A DNA stretch of 48,796 bases from Roseateles sp. (GTDB taxonomy: Bacteria; Pseudomonadota; Gammaproteobacteria; Burkholderiales; Burkholderiaceae_C). Position 1 is the first letter of the stretch, and the number at the start of each line of letters is the position of its first letter. Below, one piece after another: positions 1-8,378 of this stretch. The stretch lies in NCBI GenBank assembly GCA_015657635.1, contig JACDQM010000125.1, forward strand, positions 1-48,796, given 5' to 3'. The position numbers and the translations under genes are program-made. A model generated the notes under the pieces. That model made no database searches, was not told the origin of the DNA, and saw only the letters and a program-made list of their open reading frames with translations.

Positions 1-144
1 CGACACGGTGACGGTGAAGGCATTGCTCTGGATGGGCGTTGTTTGGTATGGCATGGTGAAGGACTCCCTGCTGAATGCGTTGGATGGCTGAGTGACTGCC
101 CTGACACTCACCGTTTCGCATGCAGCCGAAAGCGAGCGCCGGGA

Positions 145-2868
145 CTAGTGCGGGCCTGGCTGTGCGGCCAGCCGCCGGACCAGCTCGGCATACTGCGGGT
201 GGCGGTAGGCCGAGGCTTCCAGTTTCTCGGCCAAGACGCGGGCTTCTTGAGTTCGTCCCAGACGCAACAGCAGGTGAGCGCGTGAACTAGTCACACGGGG
301 TTCAACCGTGTGTTGCAGCGGCTCCAGCAAGGCCAGAGCCTCCTGCCATCGTTTGGCGGCTGTCTCCGCGGGGGACAGGTCACCCAGCAGCATGGCCGCA
401 CTCGCCAAGAGCCAAAGGCTGTCCGCATCGGAGTCCTTTTTCCCGGCGTAGGCTTCAAAGTGCTTGGCGAAGTAGTCATTCAGCGCGTTCATGCTGGCAG
501 CCCGCTCTTCGGGGGGGGCGGTTTGCAGACTGCTGATCAACCACCGGCCGCGCAGCTTGACTGACCAAGACGGCTTGTTGGCGTCTGACTGCACCAGACG
601 TGCAAGGGCGGTCTTGTTCACGCGGAGTTCGCTGCGCGATGCACTGGTGTTTCCCTGCGCCACCAATGTCTCGACTAGCACTTGCCTGGCAAATGCGCCT
701 CGGCCCAGCCTATCCAAGTCGCCCGGGTCCAGCGCCACCAGAGTGTCATAGATCTGCGTTGACTCGCTCGCAGCAGCAAGGCTTTCCGCCAGCCTGCCTG
801 CGCTCAGATGCAAGCGGCTCATCGAAGCGTACGAGGCCGCGCGAGAGTCTTCATTCCTGCGGTTCGCCGGTGTGCCAGCAGGCGCCAGCTTGGCGAGCGA
901 CGCGAGTTTCTCAGCATGGCTTTGGATACTGGCGTCGAACTGCCCTCGTTGTTCCTGGGCCTCGGCAATCCAGCCGAGCACAGTCGCCAATTCGTTGTGC
1001 AGTGTCGGCCGTTGGGTAATCAGACCTTGCCATAGCTTGCGTGCGTCCTGCAGGTGGGGCAATGCGGCGTCAGAGCCGACACTTCGCAGGCGAAGCACGC
1101 CCATATTCTGATGCGAGTAGGCGAGTTCGACCTGCCATTCAAGTTTGTCCGGCTCAAGACGCACCAGCTCATGGGCCAGTTCGACATAGCGAGAGAAGCC
1201 GGCTTCCGCCGGCGCCAGCTTGCGCTGTTGCCAGGCCGCGTAACTGACCCAGTAGCTGCTCTGCGCATGGTCAAACAGGCGCTGCGTGTTCTTCGGGTCG
1301 CGGGCCAGCAGCTCGGCGGTGGTTTCGGCGGCTTCCTGGAAGCGCTGCTCGGCTTCGCTCATCTTGCCGCGCTTCTCGGCGATCTCGCCCATCAGGTGCA
1401 GGGCGCGGGCGCGGCGACCCAGGGCGTCGGCGTCGCTGCGGGTCAGGTCTTGCCTTGAGTAGTAGGCCAGGGCCTTGTCGCCCACGGCGTCCAGCACGTC
1501 GAGCCGGCCGACGGGGTCGAGTTTCTTGCGCAGATCGCCCAGCATGAATTCGATCAGGCCCTCGGCCTGCACGCGCTGCTCATGCGCCTCTTTGGCTTGC
1601 CACACCGCGATGCCGGCGCCGGCGGCGATGGCGATCATCGCAGCGCTGCCGGCGCCCACGGCCAGGCGGTGGCGGCGCAAAAAACGGCCCAGCACATAGA
1701 GCCGGCTGTCGGGCCTCGCGCTGATGGGCTCGTGCGCCAGCCAGCGGCGCAGGTCCTGGGCCAGGGCCTCGGCATTGGCATAACGCTCGGCGGGCGTTTT
1801 CTTCAGTGCCTTGGCGACGATGGTGTCCAGGTCGCCGCGCAGCAGGCGGGCGCTGGCGCTGACGGCGGCTTGCTCGCTGCGCGCGGCCTGCTCGGAGACG
1901 CGGCGCGGCGCCACCTCGACCAGCTCGCGCATCTGCTCCAGCGCCGAGGCCTGCTCGCCGCTCTTGGTGCGGCCTGGCGTCGGGTGGGCGCCGCTGAGCA
2001 GCACATAGAGCAGCACGCCCAGCGCATAGACATCGGTGGCGGTGGTCACATCGCCGCCCTGCACCTGCTCGGGCGCGGCGTATTGCGGCGTGAAGGCGCG
2101 GCCGGCCTGGCGCGTCAGCTCGGTGGCGGCGGCGCCTTGCTCGGCCTGGGTGGCGTCGCCCAGCAGCTTGGCGATGCCGAAGTCCAGCAGCTTCACCGCG
2201 CCGCCCTGGTCCACCATGATGTTCGATGGCTTCAGGTCGCGGTGCAGGATCAGGCGGTTGTGCGCATGGGCCACGGCGGCCAGCACGTCCAGGAACAGCG
2301 TGACGCGGGCCTGCAGGCCCAGCTGCAGCTTCTCGCAATAGCTGGTGATGGGCGCGCCGTCCACATACTCCAGCACCAGATAGGGCTGGCGGGTGGGGTC
2401 GGTGAGGCCGGCGTCGAGCAGGCGTGCGATATGCGGATGCGACAGGCGCGCCAGGATCTGGCCTTCGCGCGCGAAGCGGGCGGCTTCACCGGGGCTGCCG
2501 CCGAACAGGCCGTTGCTGAGCAGCTTGATGGCCACCTGGCCTTCGAAGCGGCCATCGGTGCGGCGCGCCAGCCAGACCGTGCCCATGCCGCCGCGGCCCA
2601 GTTCGCGCTCCAGCGTGTAGGCGCCGATCTGCTGGCCGGGCTCCAGGCGGGTCAGCACTTCGTCCAGCAGCTGCGGTGGCGCGGCCAGGAAGCTGGAGCC
2701 TTCCAGCGCCTGCTGCTGTTCCAGCAGCGGCAGCAGTTCGGCCGCAAGGGTCGGGTCTTGCGTGCGCAACTCGGCCAGCCGGGCGGCTCGCTCGGGCGCG
2801 GCCAGGTCCAGCAACTCGTCCAGCAGCGGGCTCAGGCGTTGCCAGCGTTCCTTGTCGATTGCAGCCAT
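145..2868 (-). CDS. Membrane-anchored Ser/Thr protein kinase with TPR-like C-terminus
   Basis: A 907-residue Hanks-type kinase that should phosphorylate Ser/Thr on cytoplasmic partners. A short helical N-terminus precedes the kinase domain (about 83-385): glycine loop GRGGMG at 91-96, catalytic Lys115 (VAIKLL), HRDLKPSN at 209-216, DFG at 229-231 and an APEQ segment near 265. All catalytic residues are present. One transmembrane helix lies at about 402-423, followed by some 480 residues of alanine-rich helical repeats resembling TPRs, probably periplasmic. The start lies 24 bases after the ECF sigma gene stop, so the two are almost certainly one operon. Sigma-factor/kinase pairs of this kind are known (for example the ECF43 group, where a kinase activates its sigma factor), so the sigma factor is the likely substrate. 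Kinase assignment is firm; the partner is inferred. Confidence 0.93.
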   Translation of the reverse strand: MAAIDKERWQRLSPLLDELLDLAAPERAARLAELRTQDPTLAAELLPLLEQQQALEGSSFLAAPPQLLDEVLTRLEPGQQIGAYTLERELGRGGMGTVWLARRTDGRFEGQVAIKLLSNGLFGGSPGEAARFAREGQILARLSHPHIARLLDAGLTDPTRQPYLVLEYVDGAPITSYCEKLQLGLQARVTLFLDVLAAVAHAHNRLILHRDLKPSNIMVDQGGAVKLLDFGIAKLLGDATQAEQGAAATELTRQAGRAFTPQYAAPEQVQGGDVTTATDVYALGVLLYVLLSGAHPTPGRTKSGEQASALEQMRELVEVAPRRVSEQAARSEQAAVSASARLLRGDLDTIVAKALKKTPAERYANAEALAQDLRRWLAHEPISARPDSRLYVLGRFLRRHRLAVGAGSAAMIAIAAGAGIAVWQAKEAHEQRVQAEGLIEFMLGDLRKKLDPVGRLDVLDAVGDKALAYYSRQDLTRSDADALGRRARALHLMGEIAEKRGKMSEAEQRFQEAAETTAELLARDPKNTQRLFDHAQSSYWVSYAAWQQRKLAPAEAGFSRYVELAHELVRLEPDKLEWQVELAYSHQNMGVLRLRSVGSDAALPHLQDARKLWQGLITQRPTLHNELATVLGWIAEAQEQRGQFDASIQSHAEKLASLAKLAPAGTPANRRNEDSRAASYASMSRLHLSAGRLAESLAAASESTQIYDTLVALDPGDLDRLGRGAFARQVLVETLVAQGNTSASRSELRVNKTALARLVQSDANKPSWSVKLRGRWLISSLQTAPPEERAASMNALNDYFAKHFEAYAGKKDSDADSLWLLASAAMLLGDLSPAETAAKRWQEALALLEPLQHTVEPRVTSSRAHLLLRLGRTQEARVLAEKLEASAYRHPQYAELVRRLAAQPGPH

Positions 2869-2892
2869 GCGGGGATTGTCGACCGGGCGGGG

Positions 2893-3450
2893 TCAGGTCT
2901 TGAGCGACACGGCCAGGAACAGCCGCGCCTTGGCCCAGTCGCGCTGCACGGTGCGCTCGGTGATGTCCAGCGCTTCGGCGATTTCGGCCTCGGTGAGGCC
3001 GGCAAAATAGCGCATCTCCACCACCTGGGCCAGGCGCGGCTCGGCCTCGGCCAGCTCGGCCAGGGCTTCGTGCACGCGCAGCACCTCTTCGTCGCCCTGC
3101 GGGGCCAGGTCAGCGATGGCGGTGTTGAGGGTCAGCAGCACTTCCTCACCGCCGCGCTTGTCGGCTTGGCGGGCGCGGATCTGGTCGATCACGATGTTGT
3201 GCATCACCTTGGCCGCATAGGCCAGGAACTGCTTGCGGTCGGCAAAGTCCAGCTCGCCGGCGCGCTGCAGCTTCAGATAGGACTCATGCACCAGCGCGGT
3301 GGCGTCCAGCAGCGTCATGTCGCCCGACTGCTGCATGCGGCGCCCGGCGATGCGGCGCAGATCGGCATAGAGCAGGGCCACCACCTGGTCGGCGGCACCG
3401 GCATCGCCTTGGCTTGCGGCGCGCAGCAGCTGGGTGATTTCGGCGGGCAT
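2893..3450 (-). CDS. ECF-type RNA polymerase sigma factor
   Basis: A 185-residue sigma factor of the ECF 'sigma-70 ECF-like HTH' type that would direct RNA polymerase to a small regulon. Region 2 is visible as the helical stretch with ALVHESYLKL and a downstream VMHNIVIDQIRARQADKR segment. Region 4 is the C-terminal helix-turn-helix (GLTEAEIAEALDITERTVQRDW). I chose the ATG at 3450 because the open frame extends much further upstream but only the sequence from MPAEITQLL on looks like protein. No anti-sigma factor lies next to it. The next gene is a Ser/Thr kinase, which suggests control by phosphorylation instead of anti-sigma sequestration. Confidence 0.9.
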   Translation of the reverse strand: MPAEITQLLRAASQGDAGAADQVVALLYADLRRIAGRRMQQSGDMTLLDATALVHESYLKLQRAGELDFADRKQFLAYAAKVMHNIVIDQIRARQADKRGGEEVLLTLNTAIADLAPQGDEEVLRVHEALAELAEAEPRLAQVVEMRYFAGLTEAEIAEALDITERTVQRDWAKARLFLAVSLKT

Positions 3451-3549
3451 GGCGGGGTCGGTCGTGGGTGCAGAAAAGCAGGCAGGGACGCACTCTAGCG
3501 GCTTCCGCAGCGGGGCATGTCGGGTTCTGGCGACGGGCTGCGTTTTAAG

Positions 3550-3640
3550 AAGGTGAGGGCATGACGGTCTGACAGTTGCCAGGGAGGCTGAGTACGGCTG
3601 CAGGCGGTCATCGCCCTCACCTTTGCGCCTGCTTTTTTTT
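3550..3640 (+). promoter_or_regulatory. Intergenic dyad followed by a T8 run
   Basis: In the gap between the divergent sigma-factor and GGDEF-like genes, AAGGTGAGGGC (3550-3560) is exactly reverse-complementary to GCCCTCACCTT (3613-3623). A further ATGAC/GTCAT pairing lies inside a one-base bulge, with a loop of about 41 bases. A run of eight T follows at 3633-3640. It could be a structured leader of the gene at 3678, an attenuator or a protein-binding dyad. No plus-strand gene lies upstream for it to terminate. Confidence 0.35.
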
Positions 3641-3677
3641 CGTCGTCCTTCCTGGATCAAGAAACAACGCCTCGCCC

Positions 3678-4199
3678 ATGACTTCCACCGCCCTAGCCTC
3701 GCCCCCCAGTAGCCCCGACCGCAGCCGGCTGGAGCTGCGCACACCGCTGGTGCAGGTGCCGGATCTTGAGCATTTCTCGGCGCTGCTGAATCGCCAGCTG
3801 GGCCTGTGCCGGCGCGGCGGCAGCCGGCTGGCGGTGCTGATGATCGCGATCGACCTGCCCGAAGAGCTGCGGCCGGCGGTGCGCCAGATCGCCCAGGAAG
3901 CTGCTGGCGCGCGCCTGGGCAACCGGGTGCGATCGACCGACGTGGTCTGCCGCATCGGCGCTCTGCGCTTCGGCGTGGTGCTGATGGGCGCCGGCCGCAA
4001 GGAGGCCGAGGTGGTGCGCACACGCCTGTCCAATGTGATCGCCGGGCGCTACTGCGTGGATTCCACCAGCACCGAGCTGACGCTGCAGATCGGCATGGCG
4101 GTCTATCGCGAGTCGGGCGAGACCGGCAGCGAACTGGCCCAGGCCGCGCTGATCGACATCGGCCGGCCGCATCTGGCGATGGCGGAGCGCCGGACCTAG
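3678..4199 (+). CDS. Degenerate GGDEF-domain protein (probably not catalytic)
   Basis: A 173-residue protein that folds like the diguanylate cyclase (GGDEF) domain but lacks its signature. The segment RSTDVVCRIGALRFGVVLMG occupies the position where active enzymes read 'D.vaRlGGDEFaill', so GGDEF is replaced by IGALRF. Synthesis of cyclic di-GMP is therefore unlikely. The domain spans roughly 25-165, with no sensor domain, signal peptide or membrane segment. The ATG at 3678 is preferred because the open frame upstream of it reads into the intergenic dyad. It may bind a nucleotide or act as a protein-interaction module. The family call is moderately sure; the role is unknown. Confidence 0.65.
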   Translation: MTSTALASPPSSPDRSRLELRTPLVQVPDLEHFSALLNRQLGLCRRGGSRLAVLMIAIDLPEELRPAVRQIAQEAAGARLGNRVRSTDVVCRIGALRFGVVLMGAGRKEAEVVRTRLSNVIAGRYCVDSTSTELTLQIGMAVYRESGETGSELAQAALIDIGRPHLAMAERRT

Positions 4200-4245
4200 C
4201 AGCTGGGTGGGCCTGGGCACGGCGCCGGCCGGGCCATACTGGCGC

Positions 4246-5208
4246 ATGTTTGCTGGAACCCTGTTCGCCCTGGCGGCCGGCCTGATGTGGGGCCTGGTCT
4301 TTGTGGCACCACTGCTGCTGCCTGACTATCCCGCCGCCCTGCTGACCGTGGGCCGCTACCTGGCTTTTGGCCTGATCGCGCTGCCGCTGGCGCTGGTGGA
4401 TCGCGCCAGCCTGCGCGAGCTGACGCGGGCTGACTGGCTGGAGGCGGCCAAGCTCAGCGCGATTGGCAACTTTCTCTACTACCTGTGCCTGGCAGCCGCC
4501 ATCCAGCGCGCCGGCGGGCCGCTGCCCACGGTGATCATCGGCACGCTGCCGGTGGTGATCGCGATCAGCTCCAATCTACGCGACCACGCCCGCGACGGCC
4601 GCCTGCCCTGGGCTCGGCTGGCGCCTTCGCTGGGGCTGATCGCACTGGGCATTGCCTGCGTCAATCAGGTGGAGCTGGCGGCGCTGGCTGGCAAAGCTGG
4701 TGCCGATGACCTGCGTCGTTATGCCGAGGGTGCGCTGCTGGCCGTGGTGGCCCTGGCCTGCTGGACCTGGTATCCGATCCGCAATGCCGACTGGCTGCGC
4801 GCGCACGCCGACCGGAGCCCGCGTGCTTGGGCGACCGCGCAAGGCTTGGTGACGCTGCCCATGTCGCTGCTGGCGCTGGCCACGCTGCTGGGCCTGCAGG
4901 CGCTGGGCGTGCCGCTGCTGGCCGCCGACTTTGCGCTGCCGTTGGGGCCGCGGCCCTGGGAGTATCTGGGGCTGATGCTGGCGGTGGGCCTGTTCGCTTC
5001 CTGGGCCGGCACCCTGTGCTGAAACGAAGCCAGCCAGCGCCTGCCCACCAGCCTGGTGGGCCAGCTGATCGTCTTCGAGACCCTGGCCGCACTGGCCTAT
5101 GCCTTCGCCCTGCGCGGCCGCCCGCCTGAAGCGATGACGCTGGCGGGCATCGTGCTGCTGGTGGCGGGGGTGGTGTGGGCCTTGAGGATCAGGCCGGTGC
5201 GGGGGTGA
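4246..5208 (+). pseudogene. EamA/DMT-family transporter interrupted by in-frame TGA
   Basis: A ten-helix drug/metabolite transporter (EamA) of about 320 codons that would export or import a small metabolite across the inner membrane. The frame is open from the ATG at 4246 to a TGA at 5020-5022. It then continues in the same frame for 62 more codons to a TGA at 5206-5208, reading NEASQRLPTSLVGQLIVFE and a final hydrophobic helix. Relatives usually have Trp before the NEAS-type motif, so the change is most simply TGG to TGA. The truncated product would lose the last helix or two. The gene ends 4 bases from the convergent nucleotidyltransferase gene. It may be a true null allele or a base-call error. 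Confidence 0.75.
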
Positions 5209-5212
5209 GCCC

Positions 5213-6325
5213 TCAGCGCTGTTCCTGCACTTGCGCGGGTGCGGAGCTGCTGCGCGCTGGCATCAAGGCTTTGTGGGCCAGGTGATAGGCCAGCAGATGA
5301 GCTGGCATTCGCAGCCAGTGTCCCCGCACGTACAGTGCCTTGCGGGCCCAGTACAGCGAGCCGGCCTGCAAGCTGGGGTGAGGCGCACTCAGCAGAGGAA
5401 GGTAGATGCGATCAAGCCAGCACTGCGCGAGGCTTCTGTCTGCGAGCACCCCGTTTTGCCGAAGCACATCGTCAGGCACGGGCGTCGCCAGCAATTGCCG
5501 CGTGTAGCGAAGGGCCAGGCGCAGCGGCTGACTCAACTCCAATTGCTCGGCTCGCGCCTGTAGGCGGGCCCAGAATTCCGGCTCTTCCAGGCTGAAATGC
5601 CGCAATAGCAAGTCCAAGTCGCTCAGATCACGCAACAGGTTGTCGGGCTCGCCTTCATGGAACAGGTGAGTAGCGCTGTGCAGCACCATGTCACACGGTG
5701 CCAGCGTGCGAATTCCGGGCAGCCCGTTCACTTCGCGGCTGTCAGCCAGCAGCGCGGCGGGGTCTGGGTGCAGTCTGGATGTGGGCGGCAGGATGGTGTG
5801 GTGCACGTCGAGCGTGGTGCCGCGTCGCACATGCTGCATGGCGGGCAACTCGTGCATCCAGCGTCGGTAGTAGCGCTGATCGTACGCATTTGTCGTGCTG
5901 CTCATCCAGCCGCCAAGCATCAACTCGGCCTCGACTGGGCCTAGAGATGCCTTGGGCACCAGTATGTCAATGTCGGCGAAGACACGGCCTTGACTGGCAG
6001 GCAGATCGCCGAGCACATAGGCTGCCCCCTTGAGGAGCACCAGCGGGAGATCCAACTTGGCAAGCGTGTCGCGCAGTTGCTTGGCTTCGTGCCGGATGGA
6101 TACATGCTGGCGTTGCGCCATGGTGGCGGCCGACTGCATATGCGCCAGTGCCCGTACGCCCGCGTCGGTGCTCAGGGCTGTTCGATCAATCCGATGGAAC
6201 AGCCGGCCTAACAGATTGGCATGGCGGGCCTCTCGCACCAGCAGGTCCAGTTCGCAAGCGTTGAGCGAGCCGGCCTCGCGGCCACCCCAGAGCACGCTGT
6301 GCAGCAGGGACGCGGTGCGATTCAT
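5213..6325 (-). CDS. Nucleotidyltransferase-family protein of an HPr-rel-A-type cassette
   Basis: A 370-residue member of the 'uncharacterised nucleotidyltransferase' family (NTP_transf_5 type). The core is near the middle: LVLLKG (about 95-100) and the metal-binding Asp pair FADIDIL (Asp118, Asp120), with a helical N-terminal third. Such folds transfer a nucleotide, but no substrate is known for this family. Its start overlaps the stop of the HprK-related kinase gene by ATGA (6322-6325), so the two are translationally coupled. It is the last gene of the cassette kinase/PqqD/Tat-protein. No signal peptide or clear membrane helix is seen, so it should be cytoplasmic. Confidence 0.82.
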   Translation of the reverse strand: MNRTASLLHSVLWGGREAGSLNACELDLLVREARHANLLGRLFHRIDRTALSTDAGVRALAHMQSAATMAQRQHVSIRHEAKQLRDTLAKLDLPLVLLKGAAYVLGDLPASQGRVFADIDILVPKASLGPVEAELMLGGWMSSTTNAYDQRYYRRWMHELPAMQHVRRGTTLDVHHTILPPTSRLHPDPAALLADSREVNGLPGIRTLAPCDMVLHSATHLFHEGEPDNLLRDLSDLDLLLRHFSLEEPEFWARLQARAEQLELSQPLRLALRYTRQLLATPVPDDVLRQNGVLADRSLAQCWLDRIYLPLLSAPHPSLQAGSLYWARKALYVRGHWLRMPAHLLAYHLAHKALMPARSSSAPAQVQEQR

Positions 6326-7257
6326 TCCTGTCCCTGTGCCAGTTGGTCGAATACCTCGATGGCTTCGTCCAGCTGGCTGTACTCAAAGCTGAAATGCCGG
6401 CAGCGATCCACCAACTGCCCAAGGGCCTGAAACCCTGCTTCGCCCAGCACGTGGTAGTTCATCGCGTTGTCTGCCAGCTGCAAGAAGGCCTGCCCGCTGG
6501 GCATGGGCGTCAGACGGGTTGCTGCGCCGGCCTGGTAGCGCGGGAGCACCACCCAGGCGGGAGAGGCGGCGACATGCATGGCTCGCACGCTGTCAGCCGG
6601 CGGCGCCATCAGCGCCACTGTGCCTTTGGTGGTATCCGGAACCGGCTCGCTCAGATAGGCGTCAGGTGCGAAGCTGCGGATCACGTCGATGGAGCGGTTC
6701 TTCAGATTGACGGGCCGCGCAAGTGGGCTGATTCGGGCGCCGTCCAGGCGCACCAGTGTCAATTCGTCCGAAAGCAGTCGCCAGCCTCGATTGACCAGTG
6801 CAGCGCACAGCGTGCTCTTTCCTGAGCCGGGCGGAGCAGGCAATAGCAGTGCACGGTCACCCTTGGCGACAGCAGCGGCATGAAGGACCAGCATGTCGTG
6901 GCGATAGGCCGTGACACACCAGTTCAATCCCCATTCGATGATGGGCAAGGCCTGCGCCCGGGGCAGGGGCGCGAAGGGCTCTACGCCGTCCACGCTGAAT
7001 ATGGCTTGCGGGCGCACAAAGCGGCGCAGGCCGGTACTGCTGCGCACTGCGACATGAAAATCCATGAAGGCCGTGTCTTCCAGCACGGGATGCTGCGCGT
7101 AGAGGCGGGCTAGTTCGTCAGCTATGCCCGCGATATCGCTCTGAATCCGGCAGTTGAAGAGGCCTGTGGCAAGGCGCAGGCCCTCGCCTCGAAGGCGGGC
7201 CTGCAGGCCGTCTCGGCTGAGCTGGCTAAGGAGCAAGGGCGACAAGGAGTTCGGCAT
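6322..7257 (-). CDS. HprK-related kinase A
   Basis: A 311-residue protein related to the C-terminal kinase domain of HPr kinase/phosphorylase. A P-loop APPGSGKST lies at 141-149, with His126 before it (LVLHAAAV). LLSDELTLV at 161-169 matches the acidic catalytic segment of HprK. There is no HprK N-terminal domain and no HPr partner gene here. It matches the family known as 'HPr-rel-A', which co-occurs with a PqqD-like protein and a nucleotidyltransferase, as here. The start lies inside the end of the PqqD-like gene (32-base overlap). It is probably an ATP-dependent protein kinase; the substrate is unknown. Confidence 0.88.
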   Translation of the reverse strand: MPNSLSPLLLSQLSRDGLQARLRGEGLRLATGLFNCRIQSDIAGIADELARLYAQHPVLEDTAFMDFHVAVRSSTGLRRFVRPQAIFSVDGVEPFAPLPRAQALPIIEWGLNWCVTAYRHDMLVLHAAAVAKGDRALLLPAPPGSGKSTLCAALVNRGWRLLSDELTLVRLDGARISPLARPVNLKNRSIDVIRSFAPDAYLSEPVPDTTKGTVALMAPPADSVRAMHVAASPAWVVLPRYQAGAATRLTPMPSGQAFLQLADNAMNYHVLGEAGFQALGQLVDRCRHFSFEYSQLDEAIEVFDQLAQGQE

Positions 7258-7540
7258 CCATAAGCGCCGCTACTGTATCCCGCAAAGCCTCCAGCGCATC
7301 AGTTGGCGAGTATTGGGGGGCCTCGGTCAGTACAAGCTCAAGCAACTGGGCTTCGTTCAAAGCGGGCCGAGCTTGCGGGCTCAAGCTGCATAGCAGCAGA
7401 TGGGACAAGTCCGACAGAAGTCGTGTCTGGCCATCGCTTGCATCAAAGCAGAGCCAGCCTTCATCGGCCTCCCGCCAAATCAGCGATTTGCCAGGAAACG
7501 TCTGCCAGCGCTGGCCCACAGTCGCTGATTGCCGCGTCAA
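7226..7540 (-). CDS. PqqD-family peptide chaperone of the HPr-rel-A system
   Basis: A 104-residue protein with the small winged-helix look of PqqD/RRE proteins, which hold leader peptides for a modifying enzyme. Features are FDASDGQTRLLSDLSHLLL, a short linker and a C-terminal helix DALEALRDTVAALMDAELL. Translation appears to start at TTG (7540), 6 bases after the stop of the upstream Tat-protein gene; no ATG or GTG fits. Its 3' end overlaps the kinase gene. By analogy with PqqD it may present a peptide or protein to the kinase or nucleotidyltransferase, perhaps the Tat protein encoded just upstream. That pairing is inference. Confidence 0.8.
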   Translation of the reverse strand: MTRQSATVGQRWQTFPGKSLIWREADEGWLCFDASDGQTRLLSDLSHLLLCSLSPQARPALNEAQLLELVLTEAPQYSPTDALEALRDTVAALMDAELLVALAP

Positions 7541-7546
7541 AGCGGA

Positions 7547-8137
7547 TCAGAGACCCAGGATGTAGTTGTAATACGCCTCAACCGTGGCCGCGTTCCAAGT
7601 CACGCCGGCAGCAGCGGGATAGCCTGAGCCCTTGACACCGAGGTTGTACATGTCCTTGGCCATTTGTACTGATAAGCCAGACAATTGATTCGATGCGGCG
7701 TTGAGCAAGACGGCTGTGGCTTTGCTGCGCACGCTGGCTTCAGTCAGAACGTCGCGAATCTTGGCAGTCGTCGGGTCGCTGGTGAAATAGGTCTTGAAGA
7801 GGTCGTTTGGCGCCACGGACGTGCCTGAGTACTTGCCGGAAACAACGCGCTCTGGCCATTGGGCGGGCTTGTAGAGGGTTGTGCAAGCGTATTGATCGGG
7901 ACGGCTCTGGTTGCCAGAGACCGAAAAGCCCGAAGGCAGCTTGCAGTTTGACGCTCGGACGGGCGTAGCGTGGAGGGCCAGAACAGCAGGCGCACCAATC
8001 AGACCACCGCGCAGCAGCTTCCGCCGCCGTGATGATGCTGGCACATCGGCGGCATCGCGCGGGTACTCTGCATTGCGGCGGTCGTTAACGTTGTCCTGTT
8101 TTTCCACGATATGCCTCATGAAGAGCCAAGTTGCCAT
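7547..8137 (-). CDS. Tat-signal exported protein, first gene of the HPr-rel-A cassette
   Basis: A 196-residue protein of unknown function. After about 35 polar residues comes a twin-arginine signal (SRRRKLLRGG, 36-45), a hydrophobic stretch to about residue 58 and an Ala-rich cleavage region (PVRAS, about 59-63). The mature part of about 133 residues has only two cysteines (65 and 85), two short helices and an aromatic end (EAYYNYILGL). Start choice is open: ATG at 8137 or at 8119, neither with a good Shine-Dalgarno. Being first in the operon with PqqD-like, kinase and nucleotidyltransferase genes makes it a candidate substrate of those enzymes. I recognise no enzyme motif. Confidence 0.72.
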   Translation of the reverse strand: MATWLFMRHIVEKQDNVNDRRNAEYPRDAADVPASSRRRKLLRGGLIGAPAVLALHATPVRASNCKLPSGFSVSGNQSRPDQYACTTLYKPAQWPERVVSGKYSGTSVAPNDLFKTYFTSDPTTAKIRDVLTEASVRSKATAVLLNAASNQLSGLSVQMAKDMYNLGVKGSGYPAAAGVTWNAATVEAYYNYILGL

Positions 8138-8378
8138 AGGGACTGATGCCAGCTTCGACGAAACTTGTGCGAGCGCCGTGTCCAGTCAAGGCATGCATAC
8201 TACCTAATGCTGTCAGTCTGTCCGAGTTGTCACGCGGCGGATAGCCCTCAGTTGAGGGGGCGACTCCGGTGCGGCGAGCGTGTCTGCCGGAGTGTGTGCC
8301 CAAAGTATGACTCTTTGCGGAACACGGGCGGGCATTTGCGGTAATTTTCCCTTTGGGCAGAAACAAACGCGACGACGT

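Noticed and set aside
1582..3498. Plus-strand open frame of about 640 codons opposite the kinase and sigma-factor genes
   Set aside because: The minus strand carries the complete kinase and sigma motifs; this frame is Gln/Gly/Ala-rich noise.
5020..5022. TGA read as selenocysteine or tryptophan
   Set aside because: The position is normally Trp, not a redox residue, no SECIS-like stem follows, and TGA serves as a normal stop elsewhere in the window (for example in the ATGA overlaps).
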